A DNA stretch of 64,000 bases from Cyclobacteriaceae bacterium (GCA_022841475.1 JALHRJ010000012.1:1-64000), one strand, 5' to 3'. Positions 51,546 through 60,430 are shown, counted from the first letter of the stretch. The notes: generated from the letters alone by a model not told the origin. Program-made: numbers and translations.

Positions 51546-52157
51546 TTACAGAAGTGTTATTTTATTTCTCGAAAGCTGCACCAGACCTTCGTTCTCCATT
51601 TGTTTCATCACACGCGAAACTGCCTCCCGGGCTGTACCCAATTCATCAGCCAGTTGTTGGTGGGTGACCTTAATTTCTTTCGATTGATACAACTCTGACT
51701 TTTGTTTTAATAGCTGGAGAAGTCGGGTATCCAATTTTTGAAAAGCGATGGCGTTGACTGCTGTAAGTAATTCCTCAAAACGTTTGTGATAAAGCCTGAA
51801 AATAAAATCAGACCATTCCGGAAATTTCTTCACCCATTCGCTGGCTTTTTCTACTGGGATGAACAGAATCTCGGCATCTTCTTCCACAATTGCTTTCACC
51901 TTACTGGTCTCGTTGTGGATGCCACCGAGAAAAGACATGATACAACTTTCTCCGGGAGTGATGTAATACAGAAGGATTTCATGTCCATCCACATCGGTGC
52001 GCATGACTTTCAGACTTCCATTTAATACCAACGGGATAGCCTTGATGTAGCTGTCTTCCTGCTGAATTACGGAACCTGCAGTAAATTTTTTCAGCTGCCC
52101 GTATGTGGAGACTTCATCTTTTAATAAAGATTGAAAAAGAGAATCGGTAGCCGACAT
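51546..52157 (-). CDS. Crp/Fnr-family transcriptional regulator
   Basis: A 203-residue regulator with an N-terminal cyclic-nucleotide-binding-like beta barrel (about 25-120) and a C-terminal winged helix (about 150-200; VTHQQLADELGTAREAVSRVM is the recognition region). It lacks the N-terminal Cys cluster of Fnr; a single Cys sits in GESCIMSF at about 73. The effector is not deducible. It heads the operon of DUF6132, two rhodaneses, OsmC and thioredoxin and is likely its regulator. Confidence 0.9.
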   Translation of the reverse strand: MSATDSLFQSLLKDEVSTYGQLKKFTAGSVIQQEDSYIKAIPLVLNGSLKVMRTDVDGHEILLYYITPGESCIMSFLGGIHNETSKVKAIVEEDAEILFIPVEKASEWVKKFPEWSDFIFRLYHKRFEELLTAVNAIAFQKLDTRLLQLLKQKSELYQSKEIKVTHQQLADELGTAREAVSRVMKQMENEGLVQLSRNKITLL

Positions 52158-52166
52158 AATGGTTTG

Positions 52167-52712
52167 TTAGGAAAGTAAAAACAGAAAGATTAATGGAAAG
52201 ATAAGGCCTATCAATGCTAACTTCCAGCCGCGGGCCCAAAAACTATTTTCACCCTTTTGAATGAACATACCGGTAAATGCAATCACCAGCATGGCAACGC
52301 CAAAAACATCAGAATAGTAGATCCACCATTTGCTTGTATCTACGTGCAGGATAGTCATTTGCCCCAGCACCGGAGTGATTTTATACGATTCTATTTTTCC
52401 TTTTCCTGTGGCAAGGTCTACCTGAACATCATTGTTTGCATAAGAGATTCGCAGGTTGTTTCCATCTACCGAGAACCGCCTTAAATTGTCTTTGATTTTA
52501 AATTCGTCTGTAAAAGCTGCAATAAACCGATCGTTCACAGAGTCTTTCACTATTTGTGTTTTGAGTTGTATCTCCTGCGAATTGTAGGTGTATCTTCTGG
52601 GGTGCCAGTCTTGACGGTGGTTTAGAAAAATCCCTGAAAAGGAAAAAGCGATAATAAGACCGAGGTAGAAATAAGCAATATCCCGGTGGGTGTTGCGGGC
52701 CGTGAGTTTCAT
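52167..52712 (-). CDS. PepSY-associated transmembrane protein
   Basis: A 181-residue protein with a membrane helix at about 12-30 (DIAYFYLGLIIAFSFSGIFLNHR), a periplasmic domain of about 100 residues, and two C-terminal helices (DVFGVAMLVIAFTGMFI and LALIGLIFPLIFLFLLS). This is a short member of the PepSY-TM family; relatives are linked to iron or copper uptake or periplasmic reduction. It lies 9 bases upstream of the Crp-type gene on the same strand, so may be part of the same transcript. The PepSY domain itself is short and divergent. Confidence 0.75.
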   Translation of the reverse strand: MKLTARNTHRDIAYFYLGLIIAFSFSGIFLNHRQDWHPRRYTYNSQEIQLKTQIVKDSVNDRFIAAFTDEFKIKDNLRRFSVDGNNLRISYANNDVQVDLATGKGKIESYKITPVLGQMTILHVDTSKWWIYYSDVFGVAMLVIAFTGMFIQKGENSFWARGWKLALIGLIFPLIFLFLLS

Positions 52713-52769
52713 AATGAGGGTTTAAGGTTGTAAAGATAATCCGTAATAATTTTTACCGGATGACGAGAA

Positions 52770-53399
52770 TCATTTCTTTTTGTAGCTAATCATAATACCA
52801 GCCCGGCTGGTTCGATCAATGCTGGTGGTAAACTGAGTGTGATTTTTTACATAGTTCATAAAGTCAGCATCGGCCTGGCCATCAGCAACATTATGGGTGG
52901 CGAAGCAACCTCCAGCCTTAAGTTTTGATTCGAGGTTGATAAAGTACTGCGTATACCAGTCTTTGTCGGCATCGGAGAAAACAAAATCGAATGGACCGGG
53001 CAATTGTTTTACCAGGTCGTGCGCATTTCCCAATCGAGCATCCACAAATTCAGAAAGCCCGGCCTCGGCAATGTTCTTTAAAGCTTCTTTATATCTGCGT
53101 TCATTCAGTTCGAGTGTAATTACTTTGCCACCGGTTTTACTCATCGCCCAGGCAAGCCAAATTGTGGAGTGCCCCGTTGAGGTGCCAATTTCCAGGGCTG
53201 ATGTATAGCCATTTTTTACAATCAGGTCGTAGAGAATTTTTCCATCCTCGTAAGGAACATTCATGTCGCGCCACTCACGTTTATGAGTATTCAAAAATTG
53301 CTCGACTTTTTTATCTAAGTCAGATTTTATTTGCGCCAGACTGAATGGGCTGATGGCAAGTATGGAAACCAACAAGCAAAGTTTTACGATTGATTTCAT
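52770..53399 (-). CDS. Predicted exported O-methyltransferase (SAM-dependent)
   Basis: A 209-residue class I SAM methyltransferase. The ATG at 53399 starts a hydrophobic leader ending FSLAQ (about residue 22); an upstream start would mask it. The Rossmann core has SALEIGTSTGHSTIWLAWAM (motif I), KVITLELNERRYKEAL and FDFVFSDADKDWYTQYF, with the catechol O-methyltransferase-like metal Asp (DADKD). The signal peptide is odd for an enzyme that needs cytoplasmic SAM; it may be lipid-anchored, periplasmic or mis-predicted. Confidence 0.85.
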   Translation of the reverse strand: MKSIVKLCLLVSILAISPFSLAQIKSDLDKKVEQFLNTHKREWRDMNVPYEDGKILYDLIVKNGYTSALEIGTSTGHSTIWLAWAMSKTGGKVITLELNERRYKEALKNIAEAGLSEFVDARLGNAHDLVKQLPGPFDFVFSDADKDWYTQYFINLESKLKAGGCFATHNVADGQADADFMNYVKNHTQFTTSIDRTSRAGIMISYKKK

Positions 53400-53505
53400 G
53401 ACATGAAAGGTAATGTTTCGAAATTGACCAACAAGATTCGGTTTGTGGATCTTAGACAACCTGATTCAATCCTTTATTCCCTTAACGGAAATAAGCTTAT
53501 AAACA

Positions 53506-53633
53506 GGCTATCTCAAAAGTCATTTAAAATTTAAAAGTCATTCCGGCCTTGAGCCGGAATCCCATCTTACCTTGACGAAACTGGATCGTCATGCCTAAGG
53601 CTTGACGATGACCGAAAGACTTTTGAGACAGCC
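53506..53633. repeat. MITE-like 130-bp palindromic repeat, copy 2 (inverted relative to copy 1)
   Basis: Outer inverted repeats AGGCTATCTCAAAAGTC (53506-53522) and GACTTTTGAGACAGCC (53618-53633), with inner hairpins ATTCCGGC...GCCGGAAT (53540-53560) and ATCGTCA...TGACGAT (53585-53609). The internal order is opposite to copy 1, so the element is inverted. It begins 6 bases behind the ffh stop. Internal sequence is conserved in spite of a few substitutions. Confidence 0.85.
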
Positions 53634-53638
53634 CCAAA

Positions 53639-54970
53639 TTACCTTCCGAAAGGATTCAACGCATTGAGGGCTCGTTTGCCACCACCCATTTTATTCATGG
53701 TCTTCATCAGTTTGCGCATATCTTCAAACTGCTTCAGCAACTGATTTACCTGTTGCACATTGGTGCCGCTCCCTTTGGCAATTCTGTTTTTGCGGCTTGG
53801 ATTTATTTTATCCGGATTTTCTCGTTCTTCAATCGTCATAGACCGAATAATCGCCTCAATGGGTTTAAACGAATTGTCATCGATGTCTACACCTTTCATG
53901 GCCTTACCCATGCCGGGGATCATGCCTAAAAGATCTTTCATGTTACCCATCTTCTTGATCTGTTCAAGCTGAGAAAGAAAGTCGTTGAAGTCGAACTGGT
54001 TCTTACGCATTTTAGCATTGAGCCTCTTCGCTTCATCTTCATCAAAAGTCTGCTGCGCTTTTTCAACCAAACTCACCACATCACCCATGCCCAGAATCCG
54101 GCTTGCCATCCGATCGGGATAAAAACGATCAATGGCTTCCATCTTTTCGCCCGAGCTAATAAACTTAATTGGTTTGTCAACTATTCTGCGAATGGAAAGA
54201 GCCGCACCACCACGCGTATCGCCATCCAGTTTGGTAAGCACCACCCCATTAAAATTCAATCGATCATTGAATGCCTTCGCAGTATTCACTGCATCCTGAC
54301 CCGTCATCGCATCTACCACAAACAAAGTTTCGGAAGGCTTGAGAGCTTCTTTCAACCGTGCAATCTCATCCATCATCGCTTCGTCAACAGCCAAACGACC
54401 GGCTGTATCCACAATCACTATTCGGAAATTATTTTTCTTCGCATGTTCAATAGCCGCCTTGGCGATCTTTACAGCATCTTTGTTGTCGGGCTCGGCATAA
54501 ACTTCCACGCCTACCTGCTCGCCCAATACCTTCAACTGATTAATAGCCGCAGGCCGATAAATATCGCAGGCAGTTAACAGTACTTGTCTGCCCTGACGTT
54601 TCAAGTAGTTGGCTAGTTTGCCCGAGAAGGTGGTTTTACCAGATCCCTGCAATCCGGCAATTAGAATAATGGCAGGATTGCCTTCAATCGAAATATCTTC
54701 ACTTTCGCCACCCATTAATTGGGTGAGTTCATCATTTGTGATTTTTGTGAGTAATTGGCCTGGAGAAACAGCTGTGAGCACATTCTGGCCCATTGCTTTT
54801 TCTTTGATTTCGTCCGTTACTTCTTTTGCTACCTTATAGTTTACGTCCGCATCGATCAGCGCCTTGCGAATTTCTTTTACGGTGGTGGCAACGTTAATTT
54901 CTGTAATCCTTCCCTGGCCTTTCAGGGTTTGAAAGGCCTTTTCCAACTTGAGACTTAAACTATCGAACAT
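53639..54970 (-). CDS. ffh: Signal recognition particle protein Ffh
   Basis: A 443-residue SRP54 homologue. N-domain helices (about 1-90), then the GTPase G-domain: GLQGSGKTTFSGKLA (about 105-119), VDTAGRLAVDEAMM and TKLDGDTRGGAAL, then the methionine-rich M-domain (about 300-440) with LGMIPGMGKAMKG, SMTIEERENP and MNKMGGGKRALNALNPFG. It binds signal sequences and 4.5S RNA for co-translational targeting. All key motifs are intact. A consensus Bacteroidota promoter lies upstream, and a MITE-like repeat directly follows the stop. Confidence 0.97.
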   Translation of the reverse strand: MFDSLSLKLEKAFQTLKGQGRITEINVATTVKEIRKALIDADVNYKVAKEVTDEIKEKAMGQNVLTAVSPGQLLTKITNDELTQLMGGESEDISIEGNPAIILIAGLQGSGKTTFSGKLANYLKRQGRQVLLTACDIYRPAAINQLKVLGEQVGVEVYAEPDNKDAVKIAKAAIEHAKKNNFRIVIVDTAGRLAVDEAMMDEIARLKEALKPSETLFVVDAMTGQDAVNTAKAFNDRLNFNGVVLTKLDGDTRGGAALSIRRIVDKPIKFISSGEKMEAIDRFYPDRMASRILGMGDVVSLVEKAQQTFDEDEAKRLNAKMRKNQFDFNDFLSQLEQIKKMGNMKDLLGMIPGMGKAMKGVDIDDNSFKPIEAIIRSMTIEERENPDKINPSRKNRIAKGSGTNVQQVNQLLKQFEDMRKLMKTMNKMGGGKRALNALNPFGR

Positions 54971-54996
54971 CTGAGATTAATTTAATTACGGGGCTA

Positions 54997-55028
54997 CAAA
55001 TTTAGCCTTGTGGCCATCCCTGTGCAAA
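54997..55028 (-). promoter_or_regulatory. Consensus Bacteroidota promoter of ffh
   Basis: On the minus strand TTTG (55025-55028), 20 bases, then TAAATTTG (54997-55004): an exact match to the -33/-7 consensus, 26 bases before the start codon. Confidence 0.72.
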
Positions 55029-55089
55029 TAGGGGCGAGGTTTTCTTATTGGGCGGCTTAATTGATCGAATTGGAACAATCAGGAGAAAA

Positions 55090-55326
55090 TCACTTGTCAT
55101 ATTTCCAGGCCTGGTACCCCAGTAAGGTTAACTCCACCACCACCAGGTTCTTATTGAAGTTCGAATAGAGTAATTTCACCAGGTCTTTGTTTTGAAGGTT
55201 ATTGGCAAACTCGAATGCCTTTTCGAAATCGGACGAACTGTAGTTTAGGAATTCCATCACATTTCCGGTGCCGCCCTGGCTGGCCAGATTTTCAAGAACC
55301 ACAGCTTCTGATTTATCTAAGTTCAT
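55090..55326 (-). CDS. Small cytoplasmic protein, unknown function
   Basis: A 78-residue protein without signal peptide or membrane helix. The pattern of helix (LDKSEAVVLENLASQ), helix (SSSDFEKAFEFANNLQNKDLVKLL) and strands (NLVVVELTLLGYQAWKY) resembles a small winged-helix-like or helical domain. No family is recognised. A possible -7 element TACCTTAG lies about 30 bases upstream on minus, without a clear -33. Confidence 0.6.
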   Translation of the reverse strand: MNLDKSEAVVLENLASQGGTGNVMEFLNYSSSDFEKAFEFANNLQNKDLVKLLYSNFNKNLVVVELTLLGYQAWKYDK

Positions 55327-55425
55327 TTCATCTACATCTATTCACGCTAAGGTAAGAAGCCTTGCCATATCGGTGATTGGATTCGGCAAGTTTATTAAAT
55401 TTAATTTTCCGGAAATAAAACTGCT

Positions 55426-56232
55426 ATGAATTACGCTCGTGTTTCACCTGAAAAAGGTCTCGAAAAAATTATCGAGTGTTATTGGTTTGCAGACAGTGAT
55501 GAAACAGTACCAAGAACAGAGAAGATTATTCCGGATGGATATCCAGAGATAATATTTCATTTTGGAGATGCCTACAAGATTAACCTGCAGGGTACATGGC
55601 AACTACAATCAAAAAATCTATTAGCCGGACAAATCAAAAAATTCTTCTACCTGCAAAACACCGGAGCCGCAGGGATGGTTGGTGTGAAGCTCAAACCGAT
55701 TGCAGTTGCCCAACTTTATAAGGTTGACATGTCGGCACTGACCGATCAGGTAGTTGATCTGAATCAAATATTAGGAACTGAGTTTCGTGAAATTGAAGCG
55801 GCTGTAAACGCGAAATTGCCACAGCAGGAAATCGTTGAAATACTAAACGCTTACTTTCGTGAAATTCTAAATCGCGGTTTGGAGAATAAAATTGAACTGG
55901 CACTTAACAGAATTTTTGATACCCAGGGAAATGTGCAGGTACGTGAAATTGCCGATGCGCTAAGTATTACTGAAAGACAACTTGAGCGATTATTTAAGAA
56001 GTTTGTTGGCGTGTCACCGAAATTCTACGCGCGTATTATCCGGTTCAGTCATATTTTTAATTTAATGCAGCAGGGTGACAAATCGTGGGTGGATGTTGCA
56101 TTGGGTTCAGGCTTTTATGATCAATCACACTTTATTCGCAATTTCAAAGCGTTTTCTGGCGAAGACCCTTCTGCCTATTTATTTGATGAAGCTAGTTTTG
56201 CTAATTTCTTTATGAAAAAATCTGTGCATTGA
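55426..56232 (+). CDS. AraC-family transcriptional regulator
   Basis: A 268-residue regulator. The N-terminal domain (about 1-135) is of the DUF6597 type (ERIIPDGYPEIIFHFGDAY-like segment EKIIPDGYPEIIFHFGD), and the C-terminal AraC/XylS DNA-binding domain (about 160-250) has two helix-turn-helices: VREIADALSITERQLERLFKK and WVDVALGSGFYDQSHFIRNFK. Such regulators usually act as activators. It is followed after 64 bases by a DUF6265 protein on the same strand, probably a target. Confidence 0.9.
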   Translation: MNYARVSPEKGLEKIIECYWFADSDETVPRTEKIIPDGYPEIIFHFGDAYKINLQGTWQLQSKNLLAGQIKKFFYLQNTGAAGMVGVKLKPIAVAQLYKVDMSALTDQVVDLNQILGTEFREIEAAVNAKLPQQEIVEILNAYFREILNRGLENKIELALNRIFDTQGNVQVREIADALSITERQLERLFKKFVGVSPKFYARIIRFSHIFNLMQQGDKSWVDVALGSGFYDQSHFIRNFKAFSGEDPSAYLFDEASFANFFMKKSVH

Positions 56233-56296
56233 AACTGATGTCGGATTTGTACAAGATCAATTGAACTGAGGATTATATGTTTGATAAAAAAAATTT

Positions 56297-56764
56297 ATGA
56301 AGGTAATTACACTCTTAAGCGTATTGTTAATTCCGATCACCGGATTTGCACAATCCACTCAGCCAAAAGGCAAGGATGGATTAAAAAAACTCTCCTGGCT
56401 GGAAGGCACCTGGAATCGCACCAACGCAAAGCCGGGACGCACCGCTCATGAACGATGGGTAAGGACCGAAAAGAATGACTTGCAGGGTTGGGGAGTTTCT
56501 ATGAATGGATCGGATACTTCATTTGTTGAAAAGATCAGAATCGTGTTAAAGGACAATGAACTTAATTATGTTGCCGATGTGCCTGAGAACAAAGAACCGA
56601 TCTATTTTAAATTTACTGAGCTAACGGCCACCGGTTTTGTTTGCGAAAACACAATGCATGATTTTCCCAATAAGATTTCTTACCAACTGGATGGTAAAAA
56701 TTTAAAAGCAACTATTTCAGGTGACGGAAAGTCTATGGATTATTTCTTTGTAAAGAAGGAGTGA
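56297..56764 (+). CDS. Exported DUF6265-like protein
   Basis: A 155-residue secreted protein with signal peptide MKVITLLSVLLIPITGFAQ. The mature domain is a small beta-barrel with LSWLEGTWNRTNAKPGRT near the start, then HERWVRTEKNDLQGWGVS and FVCENTMHDFPNKISYQLDG; the conserved W and EGTW motif fit DUF6265. Function unknown. Its 3' end overlaps the convergent glycerate kinase gene by 25 bases. Confidence 0.78.
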   Translation: MKVITLLSVLLIPITGFAQSTQPKGKDGLKKLSWLEGTWNRTNAKPGRTAHERWVRTEKNDLQGWGVSMNGSDTSFVEKIRIVLKDNELNYVADVPENKEPIYFKFTELTATGFVCENTMHDFPNKISYQLDGKNLKATISGDGKSMDYFFVKKE

Positions 56765-57879
56765 TCGTCTTTCAGATTCTCGTAAACGCGGTTCGAAATT
56801 AACTCAGAGGCGTTTGCCATTGCTTCAGTCGTGGTGGTATGCTCGTTCACGAGTGTTAACACCTTTTGTAATCCAAGGCTTTCAATTTCTTTATCTGATA
56901 GTTTATTTATTCCCGAAATCGCTAGTACCGGTTTTTTATGTTTGATTGCGAGTTGAGTTACACCCATCACCACCTTGCCGGATAAAGTTTGTGCGTCCAT
57001 CTTTCCTTCTCCGGTGATTACAAGGTCAGCCCGCATAATTTCATCTTCTAACCGTAATACACTCAGCAGGTACTCAATACCACGAAAAAAAGTAGCATTT
57101 AAAAATACTTTTGCCCCGGCTCCAAGTCCTCCGGCTGCACCGGCTCCTGGAAAGTCAGGGTTTAATTTCAGTTGTGCTTTGACAACACCGGCAAAGTTTC
57201 TAAGACCCGAATCAAGAATCTGAATAGCGTTGTCATCGGCTCCCTTCTGTGGACCATAAATACAAGCTGAACCCTGTGGACCAAACAGTTCGTTGTCTAC
57301 ATCACACAGCACAATTACTTCAATAGGCTTTTGTTTTAATAAGAAGTTGTCATCAATTATGGAATGAAGATGAATCAGATTTTCGCCAATGGGGTTAAGC
57401 ATTTTTCCTGCTTCATCAAGGAACTTCATACCCAACGCAGCGGCCATGCCGATACCAGCGTCATTCGTAGCACTGCCACCAATAGCAAGTACTATTTTTT
57501 TTACACCTTGTTTAATGGCATCTGCGATTAGTTCTCCGGTACCATAGGTTGTGGTTTTGAGTGGATTTCGTTCTTCTTGTGTTAGCAACTGTAAACCCGA
57601 AGCGCTCGCCATTTCTATAAAAGCTGTGGAACCATCGCCAGAAATGCCACACGAGGCATTGATTTTTCTGAACAGCGGATCGGAAACGCGACACGTAACA
57701 ATCGAACCTTGTGAATGCGTAGTCAGCAACTCGTAGGTGCCTTCACCGCCATCGGCCATGGGCACTGAAACAATTTTGATCGAAGGGTTAATTCGTTTTA
57801 AACCTCGCTCAATGGCATTACACACTTCCGCTGCCGAAAGCGACCCTTTAAATTTATCCGGTGCCACTAGTATTGTCAC
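56740..57879 (-). CDS. Glycerate kinase (GarK/GckA type)
   Basis: A 379-residue enzyme that phosphorylates D-glycerate. Start is GTG at 57879 (MTILVAPDKFKGSLSAAEV). Family motifs: MADGGEGTYELL, IVLAIGGSATNDAGIGMAAALG (about 127-148), and the C-terminal ITGEGKMDAQTLSGKVV. It overlaps the GntP-type permease gene by 4 bases (GTGA), so transport and phosphorylation are coupled. The product is 2- or 3-phosphoglycerate feeding glycolysis. Confidence 0.93.
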   Translation of the reverse strand: MTILVAPDKFKGSLSAAEVCNAIERGLKRINPSIKIVSVPMADGGEGTYELLTTHSQGSIVTCRVSDPLFRKINASCGISGDGSTAFIEMASASGLQLLTQEERNPLKTTTYGTGELIADAIKQGVKKIVLAIGGSATNDAGIGMAAALGMKFLDEAGKMLNPIGENLIHLHSIIDDNFLLKQKPIEVIVLCDVDNELFGPQGSACIYGPQKGADDNAIQILDSGLRNFAGVVKAQLKLNPDFPGAGAAGGLGAGAKVFLNATFFRGIEYLLSVLRLEDEIMRADLVITGEGKMDAQTLSGKVVMGVTQLAIKHKKPVLAISGINKLSDKEIESLGLQKVLTLVNEHTTTTEAMANASELISNRVYENLKDDHSFFTKK

Positions 57880-59195
57880 AATACAATGAATAATAAAATG
57901 GAAACAACCAAGGCTGTTAACCCTTGAGCGAGTGTAACAAGCGTATAACTTCGATAGGCATCGCGTTCACTAATGCCACTGAATTGTGATACAACCCAGA
58001 AGTAAGAATCATTGGCATGCGATACTGTCATGGCACCACCCCCAATTGCCAGAATTAAGATTGACATAGCAACAGGAGAGACAAATCCTGCAGTGGCCGT
58101 GAGCGGAACGAGTAATGAACTGGTAATGATAATGGCCGATGTGGAAGAGCCCTGTGCAGTTTTTAAAATCGCGGCAAGCACAAATCCGATTAATAAAAAA
58201 ATAATTCCACCAGCTTCTGAGTTTGCCATGTACTCTTTCAGAATAACATCTACTCCACTGGATTTTATTACTCCACCAAAGGCTCCCCCAGCACCGGTGA
58301 TCAGCAGAATAATTCCCGCATCTTTCAGCGCTTCAGAAATCCAGCCCGGCCATTCTGTTTTTTGACTTTTCGAAATGAGTAGCGTAGAACAAAGCAAGCC
58401 AATCAATAGTGCAATAGAAGGATTGCCGATGATTTGAAGAACGCTAACACCTGATGTTAGTGTTGGAATAAGATGAGCCAGCGAACCAGAGGCTATCAAT
58501 ATGATGGGTATAATCAAAGGTAAAATTGCTAACAGGAATGAATGTTTACCTTGTGGTATTTCAGGCTGCGTTGATTGTGTAGTAGTTATGTTTGCGCCAA
58601 GTTTTTTTGAAAAGAAATACGAAACCAGTCCTACTGGGACTGACCCAATCAATCCAATTAAAATTACGATGCCCAGATTTGATGCGACACCTAAATTTGC
58701 CGCAGCTGCTAAAGGACCTGGTGTAGGGGCGACCAGTGTATGGGATGTATATAGACCAGAGGAAAGTGCAAGTGAAAGTTGAGCTGGATTAGCACCCGAT
58801 GCAGACAAGGCTGGTATCAAACGCGAGAGAATTATAAATCCGGAATCACAAAAAACCGGAATACCAACCAACACGCCAATCATTGACATGGCTAATACCG
58901 TTTTCTTTGGTCCGAACGCAACTATGATTCTGTTGCCGATAGTTGTCATGGCGCCTGTTCGTTCCAGTACAATCCCCAGGCAGGAACCAATGGCCACCAG
59001 AAAACCAATTTGCTGCAGCAACGATCCAAATCCAGCTTGCATAGAAATGAAAATTTCGATTATCGATTTGCCCATTAAGGTGCCGAACAGGAGGGACGCT
59101 AGAATGAGCGAGAAAAACGGGTGAAGTTTTAAATACCGCGAAACAACAATGAGGGCAGTTATTGAAACTATCAGTGCAATAATGATTTGAAGCAT
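57876..59195 (-). CDS. GntP-family permease
   Basis: A 439-residue transporter from the ATG at 59195, the first start after the moeA stop (7 bases downstream). About twelve hydrophobic segments are visible; the GntP signature region GIPVFCDSGFIILSRLIPAL and GSSTSAIIITSSLL are recognisable. Members carry gluconate or related hydroxy acids in symport with protons. Because it overlaps a glycerate kinase gene, glycerate is the most likely substrate here. Placement behind moeA is probably accidental read-through. Confidence 0.88.
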   Translation of the reverse strand: MLQIIIALIVSITALIVVSRYLKLHPFFSLILASLLFGTLMGKSIIEIFISMQAGFGSLLQQIGFLVAIGSCLGIVLERTGAMTTIGNRIIVAFGPKKTVLAMSMIGVLVGIPVFCDSGFIILSRLIPALSASGANPAQLSLALSSGLYTSHTLVAPTPGPLAAAANLGVASNLGIVILIGLIGSVPVGLVSYFFSKKLGANITTTQSTQPEIPQGKHSFLLAILPLIIPIILIASGSLAHLIPTLTSGVSVLQIIGNPSIALLIGLLCSTLLISKSQKTEWPGWISEALKDAGIILLITGAGGAFGGVIKSSGVDVILKEYMANSEAGGIIFLLIGFVLAAILKTAQGSSTSAIIITSSLLVPLTATAGFVSPVAMSILILAIGGGAMTVSHANDSYFWVVSQFSGISERDAYRSYTLVTLAQGLTALVVSILLFIVL

Positions 59196-59202
59196 GCTCG
59201 TA

Positions 59203-60393
59203 CTAGGTTCGGAAAGAATAATAGTCGAATACCTGACCCGCTTTAAACTCCGTTGCTTCTGCAGGCAGTTCAACAAAACCAGTAACCTCTTTCAGATTGG
59301 CAAAATCTCCCGAGCCACCTCCCGCTTTTGGATAGGCCTTCAATTGCCCGTGTTCATTCTCAACCTGTACTTGTAGAAAGTACGTGAGCGGGGGCTTGAA
59401 AGAAAAATTTGCTGCCAGCACAACTTGTTTTTGCTCAAGTGTCCCATTCAAACTCTTCATAAGCCAGGGTTTTATGTATCGGTAAAAACACATGTAGGTG
59501 GAAACAGGATTCCCCGGAAGGGCAAAGACAACGTGTTTACTGGAGGTGCCAAACCAAAGTGGCTTTCCGGGTTTTTGACTCACCTGGTGAAAGCGTTTCT
59601 GAATTCCGTTTCGCTCGAGGGTTTGAGGAACAAAATCAAACTTTCCTTTCGATACTCCCCCTGAAAAAATGATCAGTTGATAGTGCTCCAGAATTTTCCG
59701 CACTTCGGTTTCAAGAATTTCTTGCTGATCGGGAATATGAAACTGATCAGCCGGGCAGCCAATTTCAAGCAAAGCCGCCTGCAACGCATAACTGTTTGAT
59801 CTTCGGATTTGATAGGGCAGGGGAATGAGATCCACCGGAATCAGTTCATCGCCCGTGGAGATGATTGCCGTTTTTGGAAATGATGAGACCGAGACTTTTT
59901 TCATTCCTACAGAAGCCATCAAAGCAACTTCGGCTGGCGAAATTTTTATTGCGGGCGCAAGCAGAACGTCATTGTGTTTCGCATCCTGACTTTGTTTGTG
60001 AATGTTATCGCCTTTTTGAGTTTCTTGAATTAACACGGTAGCAAGCTGAGCTTTTATCTCAAGATCTTCGTATCGGATAACGGTGTCCGTACCGAGTGGA
60101 AGCATCGCGCCTGTCATCACTTCGACACAAGATGTTGCTTTGCTTAATCGCAATTGTTGTTTTCCGGCTGCCTGAATGTTTTCGATGGGAAATTTTCGGA
60201 TTCCATTTTTCCAGGCTTCCGAATCGATCGCGATGCCATCCATGGCTACGCGGTTGAAAGGTGGAAAGTCACGATCGGCCCGGACTTCTTCGCGCAAAAT
60301 GCGACCGCAAGATTCCTGAATGGAAATTTCTTCGACTCCGGTATCAATTGAGTGCGAGAGAATAATTGCTGAAGCCTCTGAAACGCTTATCAT
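59203..60393 (-). CDS. moeA: Molybdopterin molybdotransferase MoeA
   Basis: A 396-residue enzyme that inserts molybdate into adenylated molybdopterin. Domains: N-terminal MoeA (RADRDFPPFNRVAMDGIA near 35-52), gephyrin-like MogA fold with AIISTGDELIPVD and SGGVSKGKFDFVPQ, and a C-terminal barrel after ALPGNPVSTY. It is encoded divergently from moaC with only 37 bases between the start codons, so promoters of the two overlap. Part of a cluster with MoaC, MoaE, MoaD and MoaA. Confidence 0.95.
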   Translation of the reverse strand: MISVSEASAIILSHSIDTGVEEISIQESCGRILREEVRADRDFPPFNRVAMDGIAIDSEAWKNGIRKFPIENIQAAGKQQLRLSKATSCVEVMTGAMLPLGTDTVIRYEDLEIKAQLATVLIQETQKGDNIHKQSQDAKHNDVLLAPAIKISPAEVALMASVGMKKVSVSSFPKTAIISTGDELIPVDLIPLPYQIRRSNSYALQAALLEIGCPADQFHIPDQQEILETEVRKILEHYQLIIFSGGVSKGKFDFVPQTLERNGIQKRFHQVSQKPGKPLWFGTSSKHVVFALPGNPVSTYMCFYRYIKPWLMKSLNGTLEQKQVVLAANFSFKPPLTYFLQVQVENEHGQLKAYPKAGGGSGDFANLKEVTGFVELPAEATEFKAGQVFDYYSFRT

Positions 60394-60430
60394 GAATTGT
60401 TACCTTTGATTTTAAATGCGTATTCGACTA

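Noticed and set aside
38683-53633. Composite transposon bounded by the two 130-bp repeats
   Set aside because: The 14.7 kb between them is a run of ordinary chromosomal genes with no transposase or cargo signature; the repeats are probably independent insertions.
60394-60430. Molybdenum cofactor riboswitch upstream of moaC or moeA
   Set aside because: The divergent gap is only 37 bases, too short for that structure, and no matching stem pattern is visible.
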